Of a stretch of DNA of 64,000 nucleotides, positions 23,800 to 35,579 are shown one piece after another. The translations under genes were made by a program, and so were the position numbers. Numbering within the stretch: the first letter of the stretch is position 1; each line of letters opens with the position of its first letter. The notes beneath the pieces were generated by a model that did no database searches, was not told where the DNA came from, and saw only the letters and a list, made by a program, of their open reading frames with translations. This stretch comes from Paragonimus westermani (lineage: Eukaryota; Platyhelminthes; Trematoda; Plagiorchiida; Troglotrematidae): assembly GCA_008508345.1 (NCBI GenBank), contig QNGE01000272.1:213317-277316 (forward strand). The letters are read 5' to 3'.

Positions 23800-26093
23800 C
23801 TATAGACCTCACCTTTACCTCAGGCATCTCTTCTGCCACTGTATCCGTCTTGGAACAATTTCCAGGAAGTGATCATAACATAGTGAACTTAACGTTCGAC
23901 CTAAAAGCTGTTAAAGAGTCGACCGTCATACAATACCGTCAAACTAAATTTGTCGACTATAACGTGTTCACCACACTACTGAGATCTCTGGAATGGAACA
24001 CGTTTTTTCTTACCTCCGATTTTAGTATTGCATCCGAGGCATTTAATGAACGCTTCATGTATTGCATGAACATCTTAGCCCCGCGAAAGTAAAAACACCG
24101 TAATGTGTACGTTAACGGCATGAGTCTCACTCCAAAGGAGCAAGGTAAGCTCAACAGTCTTAGATCATGGTACCGTAAAACATGCGACTTCTCTCTCACC
24201 ATGCAAATGCACAAAATGTTCAATGCAATTGAATATAGAACCAAAATGCTCAACATGCGTGAAGAAGAAGGTGCGCTTAAGAGCACAGATAAGAGCTCAC
24301 AGTTGATGCAGTTGATGAGATGCAGGATTAATGGAAGAGACCCTGCCATCTCAGTAGTGACACTGCAGGACGAAACCTCTGTAGATGATCCTCTGGCAAT
24401 CTGTGAGGTTTTTAATTCATATCTTGTTGCTTCCTTCAACATCGAAGATCACATACTGCCCCACCTCCTCCTGTAAGTACATGTACGTTCCTAAGCCATA
24501 TCTCTGTTAATGCATGGCTCATACGCTCTCAGTTAGCCATTATCAAACCTTCCCACCTACCTGGTCCAGATGGCATTCACACTGTTGCTCTAAAATACGG
24601 AGGGGAAGATATCACTCTACTTCTACCTAATATTTATACACTTTCTCTAACATAAGGTTCCTTCCCTCTTCAGTGGAAAAACTCTACAATTAAGCCCCGC
24701 TATAAAAGTGGCTCGCGACATGAAGTCAGCAATTATCGTCCCACCAACCATAACTCAATTTGTTCTAGGGTGTTGAAAAGGATAATAAAATGTCGCATGA
24801 TCGAATTCTTGTCATCACGAAATCTTATAAACCACTCTCAGCATGGATTTCTCAACAAGTGTTCTTGCATGACATGCCAGCTAGAATTTCTTGACCATGT
24901 GACAGAACCTACTGACGCCGGTGAGGCGATTATCATTATACTGTTGGACATGGCGAAGGCTTTCGATCGTGTGCCTCATGAGCGTCTTCCGCTCAAAATA
25001 GCATCCTCTGGTGTATGTGATCCACTGCTTAGCTGGTTTTCGTCATACCTTACAGGCCGCACACAAACAATGAAAATTGGAGAAAAAAGCTCAACACCCA
25101 GACCAGTTACTAGCGCTGTGGTACAAGGAAGTGTTCTGGAACCGTTACTCTTTCTCATATATATAAATGATATATGTCAAGTTATCAAGCATGGCAAGCT
25201 ATTCTTATTTGCTGACGATATCAAACTTGTTTACAGCTTCCCTCCTGGCAATCTAAATGCATGTTTGGAAAGTATACGGAAGGGCCTCATGTCATTAGAG
25301 ATTTGGTGTCAAACTTGGCTGATGAAATTTTCAGCCAATAAATCCACTATCGTTGTGCGTGGTTGTCACGTACCAGGTGGCTCTATACAGCTGGACGGTC
25401 ACAGCATATCAACCACCAACTAGGTACGTCGCCTGGGGTTGCGCTACTCAAACTCATTCAACTTCGCTAGTCGCTAAAACCAGACGGACCATAGGCTACA
25501 TTGAACACTCATTCTTCCTACCTGCTACACGGTTGCACCTTTGTAAACTATGCGTACGACCCCAGTGTGAGTACTGCACGTTCATGTATGGCCACCTGCG
25601 CAAGTCTGATACGCTAACTCTGAAAAGCCTTCAACGTGCATTCACGAGAAGCTTATTCGGTTATCCATCTTCTCTGAGCTACAGAGAACGCTGCCGGACG
25701 CTCGAACTCGATCCTCTCTGGTAACGGCGACTCAAGCTCAACCTTTCACTCATGCATAATTTGGTCTATGGCAGTAAATTCACCGTCAGCTTCGCGACTG
25801 GCTTACAATACAGGTCAAAGTATAACTTCAGAAACAAGGACTTCACCTTGACAACTCATAAATCTCGGAAAAAACTGTGTTCAAATTTTTTTCTAGTAAA
25901 ATATTCTCATATTTGGAACGCACTCCCGCATGCAATTAGATCCAGTAAGAATATACACCAATTCAAACGAAACTTAGAAACTTTCTTAACAGTGACCACG
26001 TCATGTCCATTTTCAAGCTCTACTTGTCTGAGGACGTTACCTTCGAAAACGGACCTAATAACATCTGACGAAACCCCCTGTTTTGCGTGATAT
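23800..26093 (+). mobile_element. second non-LTR family (CR1/Jockey-type), near-complete RT, 5'-truncated
   Basis: The element starts inside the endonuclease: EQFPGSDHNIVN keeps the SDH catalytic motif (23,868-23,876). A linker follows (24,105-24,476), then RT: HLPGPDGIHTVALKYG, ILLDMAKAFDRVPHE (motif A, about 24,940-24,984), VQGSVLEPLLFLIYIND (about 25,120-25,170) and LFADDIKLVY with FADD at 25,208-25,219 intact. After 25,423 the frame shifts into the thumb and tail (RTIGYIEHSF, then KYSHIWNALPHAIRSS) ending at TGA 26,088-26,090. I count in-frame stops at 24,090, 24,653 and 25,722 and two frameshifts (about 24,477 and 25,420), fewer than in the other family. The element is therefore younger but dead. 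It is not the same family as copies A-F; its nearest clade cannot be fixed by eye. Confidence 0.82.
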
Positions 26094-29000
26094 TAAGTCA
26101 CGCACCTCTCGAACCGATCAAAACTACCGCTTTCAGATAGACCTTGTACTTTCAGACTTGCCAGCGAACACGATAACATGTCTAGAGTCAACACGTATAG
26201 GTGTCAATATACAAGCCCGTTAGTAACAACCCAAACATCCTGGCACACTCTTACCCCATACTTGTTGATAGCTTGTGTGTCTGAGGTGTAAATCACCATG
26301 CAGAAGCTGGACATGCTAAAATCGCTAAAAAAACTCAATCTGTTCGTCTCATGACTGCATAATAACCTCGAGCAGCAGCTCTTCCTTTTCCTCCCCTGAT
26401 AGATCACCCGGCAACCCCTCGGTATTGTTAACCATTCTTCTCATTCTATATACCGTCTGTATAAAGCTAATGGACATCTAACTTCGGCAATCATCGTACA
26501 CTAGGAATAGCCTATAATCGATCTCCTTTCGCGTTATTCAATAGCAGCTGTTCGCATGTGGTATATATTTCATCAATCGACAGAATGCTATTAACGTCAC
26601 ATAGGAGGTTATGTCAGAATATCGCATATTCCATTGTTCGTCATAGCTCACATAGTTAGTTTCACGTTATCCCGTTTATCGCATAATTCCTCTCTCCATT
26701 CTTGGTTTCATTGGTACATCCCGCGCGATAAAACATCCCACCCCGCCCGGACCCTTAAAATTCCGCGATGGTTGTGCATATCGTGAGCTCCTCAAAATTC
26801 TTGGGAATTTGAGCGAAGAATGACGTCCGGTCGAGAAGTCCATGCGTTCCCCGCGAAAGTATATGCGTCTTTACCTCGCCCACATCATGGAAAAAGTTTC
26901 TGCATATTTTTTGAAACTATCTACATGGAATAACGGTCACATTCTTCGCCAATACATTCTCTGCATCCTACAACCACCGTTTTGGGCACCACCTTGGGCA
27001 TCAGGCCAGCGGTCACCTTGTGAAGCCCAAATTGATGTAACAAATCAGTTATTTTATCGAATTGTGCAGACCCCAAGCACTATTTTCTCAGAACCATGAA
27101 GCTCGAGGTTTTCTGCCTAGACTTGAATTTTCCCTTCATATAATATCTGTTTTTGTCTGTCTTGTTGCTCAACCCACATAGCTGACTCGCATAATTTTCA
27201 AATTTGGTGTTCAGTTATGTATACGCCAAAAATCATTGCGTTGATCACGCTCTCCTGAGTGTGCTTCTCACAAATGCGTCGAGAAATATACCATTATTAC
27301 TATTATTATCCTGTGTTCAATCGTCGCTACAAAACGGGATCTCGGGGTTCATCAGTTTGAATGGCTCTTTGCTAAATGACCGCCAAACATGGTCGTGCGA
27401 TAAATATTGTTCTTGACACGTAGGTCAAAATACACAAACTGACGAAGATCGCGATTGTGATTTGTTTATACTCCGAATTCTTGCATCAGCCGTCCTCTGT
27501 GAATCCATATTTTATAATTATAAAGACCAGATAGTCTCCCAGGGCGTCCGCTTCTTTATCCATTCATTCACATTCACGCAAGTACCTAGGTAGACATCAC
27601 TTTTTACACGATAGACTCACGCTTGAGTTGATGCTGTCAACGGAGAAAATAATTCGTAAATGTGCCATCATTTCACCCGACGATGTCCAATTCTCACTTG
27701 AACCTACAGTATAGACTGTGTGAGAGTGCAGCGCCTCCTCGCCGTCTGTCCATTGTAGTAATCCGGTTGAAAAAATAGACTGCCAAATGAATTCGTCCAT
27801 TAAACTATTTATGCAAACAACTATATGTTAATTACATGTTTTCGGACAGCATCACGAACGCGAACGTAGCAAGAAATAATGCAGTGGCCGGACATGATAG
27901 ACACTGGCGCCATTTGCGCAGCTACTTTTTTCGTGACGAACGTCTTCATGGCTGTGTACCCTCCCATTATTTCCTGAACAGTTTGAAGCAGCCTACATAA
28001 GGAAGCAAACCCATCACCACGAGCTTACTCCACAATGATGGCGACCCTGTCTCATGTCATCCGTAAGTGAAAAATGAAACATCTTCAAACTTAAGACGTA
28101 TCTGGAAACGCTTAGAGATACGGTTGTCCGCAGTTTCTACACTCACCACACGAGAAAAACATCTTAGCATCTGAATTCGCCTTCTCATTGGGAGAGTGAT
28201 ATGCATATCTGTTGCCTTCATCTTACACTTTGCAAAAAGCACCCTTCGAACCAACCACCGAGAACTTTTCCGGAGGGTTTTCTGACTCCGGTTACAGGCG
28301 TCGTACAACGAACCTTCTCAACTTTGCAGAATTCAGTTGGCGTTGTGTGCTTTCACCATAAGCGGTTCCAGTGAACTTGTCGCAAACGTCGGCTGCGCAC
28401 TGCCTAGTGTCAGAAATTTGCTTACCGTATTTGAACAGTCTCCTAGGGTCCTTCACTTGATTCATGGTGAGCCGTCAGTTTATGAGAGAGGATTCGCATA
28501 CCAGACGAACCAGGGGGTTGTTGCCCCTTCACCCGAAACAGCTCAAAAAATAACCGACCCTTTGTGGGCAACACAAAACCGGTATTTGCAGCATGCTTCA
28601 TGAAAACTAAATCGCAGAAACTAACCAAAATTAACACACCGGACACTCGTACATGCCTGTGTATTTTTCTACTTCTCTTTTAACTAGTGAAGCAGCAATA
28701 AATATATGCAATATTTCGGAAATCATGCCACATTATTCAACCGTCCTTTGAAACCGTTTTCAGACTCGAAGATATGAACGGCGCCATATTTGAGTGCGCT
28801 GTTCAGCGTAAACTCCTTTACGGTGATTACACTCACGTAACACTGGTGTAGCGACCGTCATACCTCTCCAAAACGTGCAAGGCTCTCATGTGCCCCTCAG
28901 GTTTGTGGTAATCAAGTAGCGGAAGGCTTGCGTCAGCACCGTGACAAGGAATGTTTGTTAACTTCGCACGGTCTCCATTCTCTGGTTGGATTTCACCGCC

Positions 29001-29363
29001 AAGATACGATGCTTCATTTATCAACGCTGGACGGAATCTTTCAAGTCTACCCACCCTACGAGAGTTTATGGTGGACGATCTCAGAACGCTGACTTCCTCG
29101 GAGGGCTCTCGTATTCGCACGAAGTTTATTGGGTTGAGACGAGATACACTGACTGCGGGTGCGGTTAATAAACTTCGTTCGGCGCACTTTACCACGGTCA
29201 TGAAGCTAAAATAAATGATAACTAAGCGATGACCCGCAGCAACACCAGCTGGATCAGTATAAAATTGACGTCAGATTTCGTGGTAACCGCGAGAGTGCGT
29301 CCAACCTCGAGATCCTCTTTCAACAAGCACGACAAACGTGGCATATTCGGCAAGTGATGAGAC
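26094..29363. other. no gene recognised
   Basis: AT-richer, intron-like or intergenic sequence up to about 28,000, then mixed. Frames at 28,337-28,603 plus and 28,833-29,201 minus are unidentified. No retroelement motif was readable. Confidence 0.35.
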
Positions 29364-29627
29364 GGGAATAAATTCATTGTCAGCTTCGCGACTGGCTTAC
29401 AACACAGGTCAAAGTATAACCTCAGAAACAAGGACTTCACCTTGACAGCTCTTAAATCCCGGAAAAACTGCGTTCAAATTATTTCGTAGTAAAATATTCC
29501 TACATTTGGAACAAACTCTCGGATGCAATTAGAGCCAGTAAGAATATACACCAATTCAAACGAAGCTCAGAAACTTTCCTAACAGTGACGAACGTCATGT
29601 CCATTTTAAAGCTCTACCTGTCTGAGG
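29364..29627 (+). repeat. direct repeat of the 3' coding end of the second non-LTR family
   Basis: Aligns to 25,771-26,033 in the same orientation at about nine bases in ten, including the long shared stretch CAGCTTCGCGACTGGCTTAC. It corresponds to the C-terminal tail of the RT protein. This piece carries small deletions that break the frame. It ends next to the Penelope-like element. Confidence 0.85.
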
Positions 29628-29689
29628 TTGCAAACAGCTGTTTCCAATAATTTCCATCGGGCATATGCAGTTACAGGAGATCCATCCGG

Positions 29690-31700
29690 TTTATACATCA
29701 AACAAGAGCACGGTTGTGTGCAATCGTGACAGGCATATGAACTGTAGATGACTCTCTACCCGGGTGGTGGTGGGTTTGTGTGTGTGTGAATGTGTTGTGG
29801 TTCTATGGCCAGTGTGTGATAACACGTTAGTCGGGTTACTGGGCCACTGGGGTCCAAGCGATTTGCGATTCGATAGCACTCGATATTGGTTTCGTCATGC
29901 CAGTATGTAGTCATTTCGGGAAGTACTCATGGATCCTGTCTGATAGTCGTCGAGTAATTTTCCCAAAGTAACCTGGTTGACAACGGCGGGTGAGAGAATG
30001 AATACAGAATGACAAAGAAGAACTTCGTGACCTATCTTTCAAATGTGACACTCATGCCGGCTATTAAGTGAGATTATCATTCGTGCAGCATTATAGGTAT
30101 TGACCAAAGCACTTTCCAGCCTGCGAATGATCAGTCCATTAGCTGCATCGCTTTTAAACGTCAGGCTGATGAATTTTTGTTACTGTTTCTATCGCTGGTT
30201 GAGTATCTACATTTTGCACTTTTCTACATATCTCGCTGGATATCCATTCTGGCCCATTGTCTCTCGAGTTCGTTGTAATTCGTTGTTCATGGTGTCTGCC
30301 ATGCGTATCCTTCTCGCTCTATCTGTTAGACAGCCAATCAAAGTTCGTCTTTGTTTTAGTGGAACAAAGCTTTAGAAGTTGGTATACTGTCACGTCCACG
30401 TCGTTTTCCTGTGTATGGAACTTTGTAGAGAACTCTCCATTCTGCGGTGCAGTAAAACATCTTTCTCCTCTTTCAGAGTGCATTGTTTATTAGGGTGTGC
30501 ACGGTAACAGGACTTGCGCATCAGTAGAGTCTTTGATCACACTGAATATGTCATCTACATAGCGTCTATAGAATGGCAGCTCGAAACTTGTGGGTCCTAA
30601 TTGATTAATTTCCACTTTGGCCATGAATACATCTGCCAACAACGGGCCTAGTGGGGACCCCATAGCTACCCCGTCTTTCTGTCTATATATCTCACCATTC
30701 AACTGAAATTGGACGTCGTGTGTGCAGAACAATAGCAATTCCTTCAGATTTTTGACCGGAATACCACCTTCTATTTGGTTCTGTTTTATTTATTCAACAA
30801 ACGTTCTACTGCTTCCTTAAGCGGCACCTTTGTGAATAAAGAGGTAGCATCTAGGGAAATCACGCGGTGATTTTTATTGTTCCGAGAGCCCATAGAGTCC
30901 ACGAACTGAAACGCATCTTTCAGGCTAAATGGAGTTATTTTTGCTCTGACTGGCTCAGGTATTTGAACTAACAATCTGGCTAGACTGTGGTAAGATGAAG
31001 CGTTCACGTCAAGAATTAGGCGTAATGGCAGCCCACCTTTGTGGACTTTCGGGGGTCCAAACAGTCTTGAAATGGTCGTACAAATCGATCTGGTTCCCAA
31101 AAAAGTAACTGTATCAATCTGGTCAGTGTGTTTCATCTGACGAAATAGCTGGAATAAGCTCTTCTCAACCAATGTTGTCTTATCTCTCTCCGAATCCTTA
31201 TTTCCGGACTCTTATTAATTAGACAAAATATGGCGCATCTAGCCAATATTGTCTACTATGTCTAGTAAAACCACTCCAGATTCTTTATCTGGCTTTGTTA
31301 GGTTAATGTTGTGGTTGCTTTGCAGCTCTTTTATTGTTTCTGTGGCCTCCTTTGGGATAAACTGTATCTGTGTGTTACGGCACCGCGGTATTTCCGGCAA
31401 GCATTTGTAAGAGGAGACTTGTAGTGTTCCGCATTATATTCTGATGAGTGAGTGAGTTCGCTTAGTTGGTGATACAAGTTTTCAAATTTAAACTCCACGT
31501 CTATTCGGTTATGTTCGACTCTTGAAGAACACAATTTAGGGTCAAACAATGATACCTCTAGCATTGTGCGATTCAAGAAAACTGATAAATAATCACGGAC
31601 ATTCCGCTCGGGATTATTGAGAAATGTGACCCGTGTTTTGATTGGACTTAATCCACTGAGCAACTTAGCCCTTTTCCTATTCGCCTGCTTCTGTATCACA
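29690..31700 (-). mobile_element. Penelope-like element: RT, linker and GIY-YIG endonuclease remnant
   Basis: On the minus strand, N-terminal RT (31,699-31,331) is followed by INLTKPDKESGVVLLD (about 31,309-31,262), LFGPPKVHKGGLPLRLILDV (about 31,068-31,009), ISLDATSLFTKVP (motif A, about 30,871-30,833), KDGVAMGSPLGPLLADVFM (30,681-30,625) and FYRRYVDDIFSV, with the YVDD active site intact at 30,561-30,550. The linker has ENGYP-like GQNGYPARYVEKC near 30,245-30,205. The endonuclease core reads QPGYFGKITRRLSDRIHEYF (about 29,974-29,915), matching the GIY-YIG domain of Penelope-like elements. Coding runs in at least three frames with stops. The distal endonuclease is removed by a deletion of about 200 bases compared with 31,829-32,132. 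Confidence 0.85.
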
Positions 31701-31814
31701 CTTTCTAATTATTCCTGGAAGGGTGTCGTCCCCTCATTCAAGAGCTCTTCGACGACCAACGCTCGATAAGATTGATTTCGTTTAAGCTCCTCGAGTATAA
31801 CAGTCCATGTGTCT

Positions 31815-32160
31815 TGTTTACTGTTGGAATACTGGCATGACGAAACCAATATCGCGTGTTATCGGATCGCATCTGATCGACACGGGTCGTCAGATCACGC
31901 CTGATACAACGTTCAAAATCACTTACAGAGCTTCCCGGGCCTATTCCCAAGCTGTCAGGGCGAGACTGTTGTCGACGACAGACGTGATTGCCATCAAACT
32001 CTACAACCCCCAACTGTGCGCCCGGAAGAAATTCATGCAGGCCCTACACATTCTGTGGCAAAGTATGAGCAAATCTCTTGGACCCCAGTGGCTGAGTAAC
32101 CCGAGTAACATGTTATCACACACCGGTCATGGAAACACACGGCTGGCGGCATCCGATTCG
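31815..32160 (+). mobile_element. second Penelope-like fragment, opposite orientation: distal GIY-YIG endonuclease
   Basis: The plus strand has an open frame reading NTGMTKPISRVIGSHLIDTG, then a C-terminal endonuclease tail to about 32,040, and a short 3' end with the sequence TTGGACCCCAGTGG. The same coding start and 3' end occur on the minus strand at 29,906-29,804, where the roughly 200 bases between are missing. The fragment lacks the GIY-YIG catalytic core and the whole RT. The frame is open for 119 codons through the fragment. Confidence 0.75.
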
Positions 32161-32723
32161 GATTAACCTGTTATAGTGACCGAAGCCAAAGGACGCCTGC
32201 GCTTAACCATCACTGCAATTGCCTTGCTCTGAACTACTTGCAATTCCACCCGCATACCACATATCCAGTGTAAACCTGGAGGAATAAGACCGGGAGGTGT
32301 GTCAGTGGGGCCTTTCTGTCCAGCCGGCCAATGCTGGTTAGCCACTTGATTGGCTAATAAGGAAAGGAAACTCTTAGCACTCGGAAACTAAACAGAGAGA
32401 GGCTGCAATGTCGAGATCTAAACTAAGAAGAAAGATTTTTGAAGTGTAATACAAGAAGCATTGCAGTATAGGAGTGCAAGTTAGTGCATCCCAAAAGAGA
32501 GGAGGATGATAAACAAGTCTCACTGAACTACGAAAAGTCAGACAGACCACTCATCGGAGAGTAGACCAGCAAAGCTGAGAAAATAAATAGATAGGAGACT
32601 ACACAAATTCAAGTTTCTGAAAAGAGGGGCGGATTAATTGTCAACGACCAGGCTGTTGGCCGATGCAATCGTTAACAGGAGTAGAATGGGTACGCGTATG
32701 TGACCTACCGGAACCTAACGTAC
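32161..32723. other. no gene; purine-rich tract
   Basis: Beyond the Penelope-like fragment the plus strand becomes strikingly A/G-rich from about 32,370 to 32,640. No coding or repeat assignment is possible by eye. Confidence 0.4.
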
Positions 32724-33002
32724 TCATCTCCTCTTCGCCCACGATGTACTGTAAGTATGCTGGTAACCCACTAACCCCAAACGGCCGGCGCATTCGCGGC
32801 CGCACACATCGCAACGCCATATGGTCATGTCAACGCAACCAATGGCGACAATGGCCCCCTTGCGTGCCGCAGGCTTCTTTTGGCGGCGGCGCAATAACTG
32901 CTTGTTGAACTTTTGCACGTTTGTCCGGATCGTATTCCTCCAGACCATCAGGTTTAACGCCAAGTCTTCCCAACATCTAAAATGAAGCGGAATTAATGGC
33001 AT
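32724..33002 (-). mobile_element. C-terminal tail of another non-LTR retroelement with zinc-finger-like end
   Basis: The minus strand reads WEDLALNLMVWRNTIR near the start (about 32,965-32,918), then a basic linker RRRQKKPAARKGA, then RCDVCGRECAGRLGLVGYQH (about 32,806-32,747). From family knowledge, many animal non-LTR elements end with W-LA-dR--WR, a basic linker and a C-x2-C...H finger in a sequence like CGR-CRARIGL-SH. This fragment matches that order in one open frame. The clade was not determined. No RT core is visible beside it, so it is a short piece. Confidence 0.65.
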
Positions 33003-34689
33003 AAAGGGGGCAACTTTTGGATGAATGGCGTCATGCTTGCACCACGCGATGCGACTCCGATAGACATTTGGTCAATCAGCCTGAGAGAATAGTGTTTCTC
33101 GGTTCGGAGAGACTAATCCGTATTGTATACGAGGAAAATAAGGCGCGGATTTCAAGGCGTGACATGCGCCAGGTGTGCCTCTTGGAGAGTATTCTGAATG
33201 AACAGCTCATTAGAAGGGGCGGTATCAATCGATGTGCAACTCGTACATATGTCACAACTGGGATGCTGGCCACCAGACACTGATACGGGGATTGGTTGTT
33301 AAGTGTCTCAACTATATCAGAGGTGCAATGTGGCAGTCATGAAGAACGGCCTTCTTTTGCAACATGTTTAGCACGGGTCATCTCAGAAACTAAGAAGGTA
33401 GTCATGAAAAACCTCTTCTAGCTTCAAGGAAGCATTGCTGCATGGCAGTCTTTTGTATTGAATTCCATTCGAGGGCAAAGTGTTTTAGGTAGTACTACAC
33501 AGCTCAACAGTAGGGAACTTGGACGGTACCATCTGCCGGCTAAAAACTTTCGGTGGGAGTTTTAGCAGGACGCTCAACCCGCGGTTTCTGAACGTGTCGG
33601 GATGTCCTTCCTGGACGCTTCTCAGGCCCAAATTGTGCATTCCGCCTTGGTACACAGGTGACTCTTAATTTTGACACTTAACAGAACATACTGACTCTTG
33701 CAGGTTGTCTGAATGATCTTGAGATCATTTAATAGTGCACTTGCTTTTAACCGACGTAAGTCGCATGATATCAACCTTTTCTCTTAGTTTGATTTATTAA
33801 ACTGACTTGTGGGCCACACTTTTACTGGTAACAGTGAATGTCAGCGGAGTGTTTCACGACTGAGCCCTCCTCGAGCAGAGTGTGAAAACTTCTGCTAAGT
33901 CCCGGCGTCTGATAACTTGTCCAGGTAGGCCTGATCTAATTGCTCGCTGTGTTGTCACGCTACTTTTCCTCTTATGCAAACTGTGCTACTGCCTCTCAAA
34001 CGACTTTGAGGTCGCTTTGTACTTTATTGCTCTAGAGTGCGGCGTGACAACTTTGGCATCGGTTTCTCAAAAGTGCAAGTGTGACCTGGCCAACTTTCCT
34101 CCCTCTAACAAAACAACCCTTTGCAAGGCACGGTGACGGACCAAGATGTACACGCACTGACCGGCAACCATTTGGCTTCGCTGAAGTTACCCGCCGCAAC
34201 CGTGTTTTCTCGCTTGTCTGTTTACGTCATTATACCAGACATGACACAAATTCCGTGCCACCTTCCACAGTCGTGCAACTGTTTGCAAATGCTTGAATTT
34301 TTCCTAACAGCTCACCCACCATTCTGTTCCTGGTGGTCGTCTTGCCTGCACCTCTTTAAGTTTTGACCAACACGTTAGAAAGTCCCGCATATTTTTCACT
34401 TGGCGCTAATCCGAGTGCTGCTGGGTGGGCTGGTGTCCACTTTCCGCACCTTCGCCCCATACATTTATTTGCTGCCGTTGGCTCGAGACTAAGCTGAACC
34501 CGGCCACCTTATATTCTTAAGCAGTACCGAAAATATACGTTGTCCGTCCAAGTCAACTGCCTTTTGTGATTGCGTTTGGTTCGTTCCTCAAGAAGGGCTT
34601 TCTAATCTTTTGATGGGCACAAAAGCTAATCAAGAAAATGCAGTCGCCTCCATCAGCCATACGCCTACACCAGGGGTTTGCAACAGATG
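33003..34689. other. no gene recognised
   Basis: Short overlapping frames only. The 3' part (from about 34,480) may hold decayed RT of copy D, but no motif is readable before about 34,740. Confidence 0.35.
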
Positions 34690-35575
34690 TCCAACATGAC
34701 CCGTCACGGTGAGGTAACAGGTCCTCTTAGGTGCGAATTTGCTTATACTATATTGGTGCCCTACCATCCGTTGTTTCTCAACTACATCGAAGACTTTGCA
34801 AACAACATTTTGAGCAAGGCCCTTCTGTACCCTGACGATCTGAAATTCTGGAACACCACTGGCCTTGATGCGGCTTAGTGGTGGTTGTATGATTACTGCT
34901 TCCACCAAAAGACAGTAAGGGTGCACACATGTCGCTCCTTGGAGGCTGTGACAACACTTTCGTGATTCATCAGGCGTTTGCACGACACATCACGAAGCCG
35001 GTCTGAAGAAAAACCTAAACTTCTGGATTCGGTTTCATTGGACCTTCCGTATATCATCACGAGAAGGCGGTAAAAAGAGTACCTGCGAATCTGAGGATGA
35101 TTGAACGCATTGTCTGAGCACAGACAACCGTTTTTGAGTTTCGTATAGGACCGCCACCTGTTTGTTCCAAAAAGTCTCGTATACCGGATGGGAGAAAACT
35201 TCTTATTGCCGGGGTCCGGATTCCGACTAACAAATCACTCACGGGATTAGGATGTTTAGCATACGAGTCCCGATTTGGAATTCTTGATATGTGCCCGCTT
35301 GAAGTTCAACGATTCGCGGAAGATTTATTCGCCACAGACTTCCTCCTCAGGGTATGTCTAGTATACCAGCTCTTCATCGTGCAGGATACTAACGGTCGAC
35401 GTAGACATGTGGGGAAGTATGGGGAGCTCTTTCTCCGAGCTTCTCTTGTTCAACAGTTAATATGTAAGGTTATTAATCAGTGGAACAGCCTTCTTATAGA
35501 GATCTTTTGTTGCACTTTGACAGATCGCTTTTAATCAGTGCTAGACACTTAATTATTCGAAACAGAATAGGGCTC
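34690..35575 (+). mobile_element. CR1-like copy D: RT palm to C-terminus
   Basis: The plus strand reads PLFLNYIEDFANNILSKAL and then LLYPDDLKFWN, the YADD box changed to YPDD (34,828-34,839), followed by a stop. The C-terminal tail appears around 35,225-35,535 (QLICKVINQWNSLLIEIF), equivalent to FFSYRVINYWNSLPSEV in copy F. The 5' part is absent. The copy ends within a few bases of the start of copy E. Confidence 0.7.
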
Positions 35576-35579
35576 CTTC

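Noticed and set aside
29881..29906. GACGAAAC within the Penelope-like pieces, a string found in hammerhead ribozymes known from such elements.
   Set aside because: No CTGATGA core lies upstream, and in both copies the string is codons of the endonuclease (TGMTKPIS).
31738..32013. A 91-codon minus-strand frame considered as the N-terminus of the Penelope-like RT.
   Set aside because: It lies antisense to the plus-strand endonuclease fragment and has no RT-leader features.
31829..32132. Inverted match to 29,804-29,906 first read as inverted long terminal repeats.
   Set aside because: The shared sequence begins with endonuclease coding codons, so it is better read as two element fragments in opposite orientation, although a terminal inverted arrangement is not excluded.
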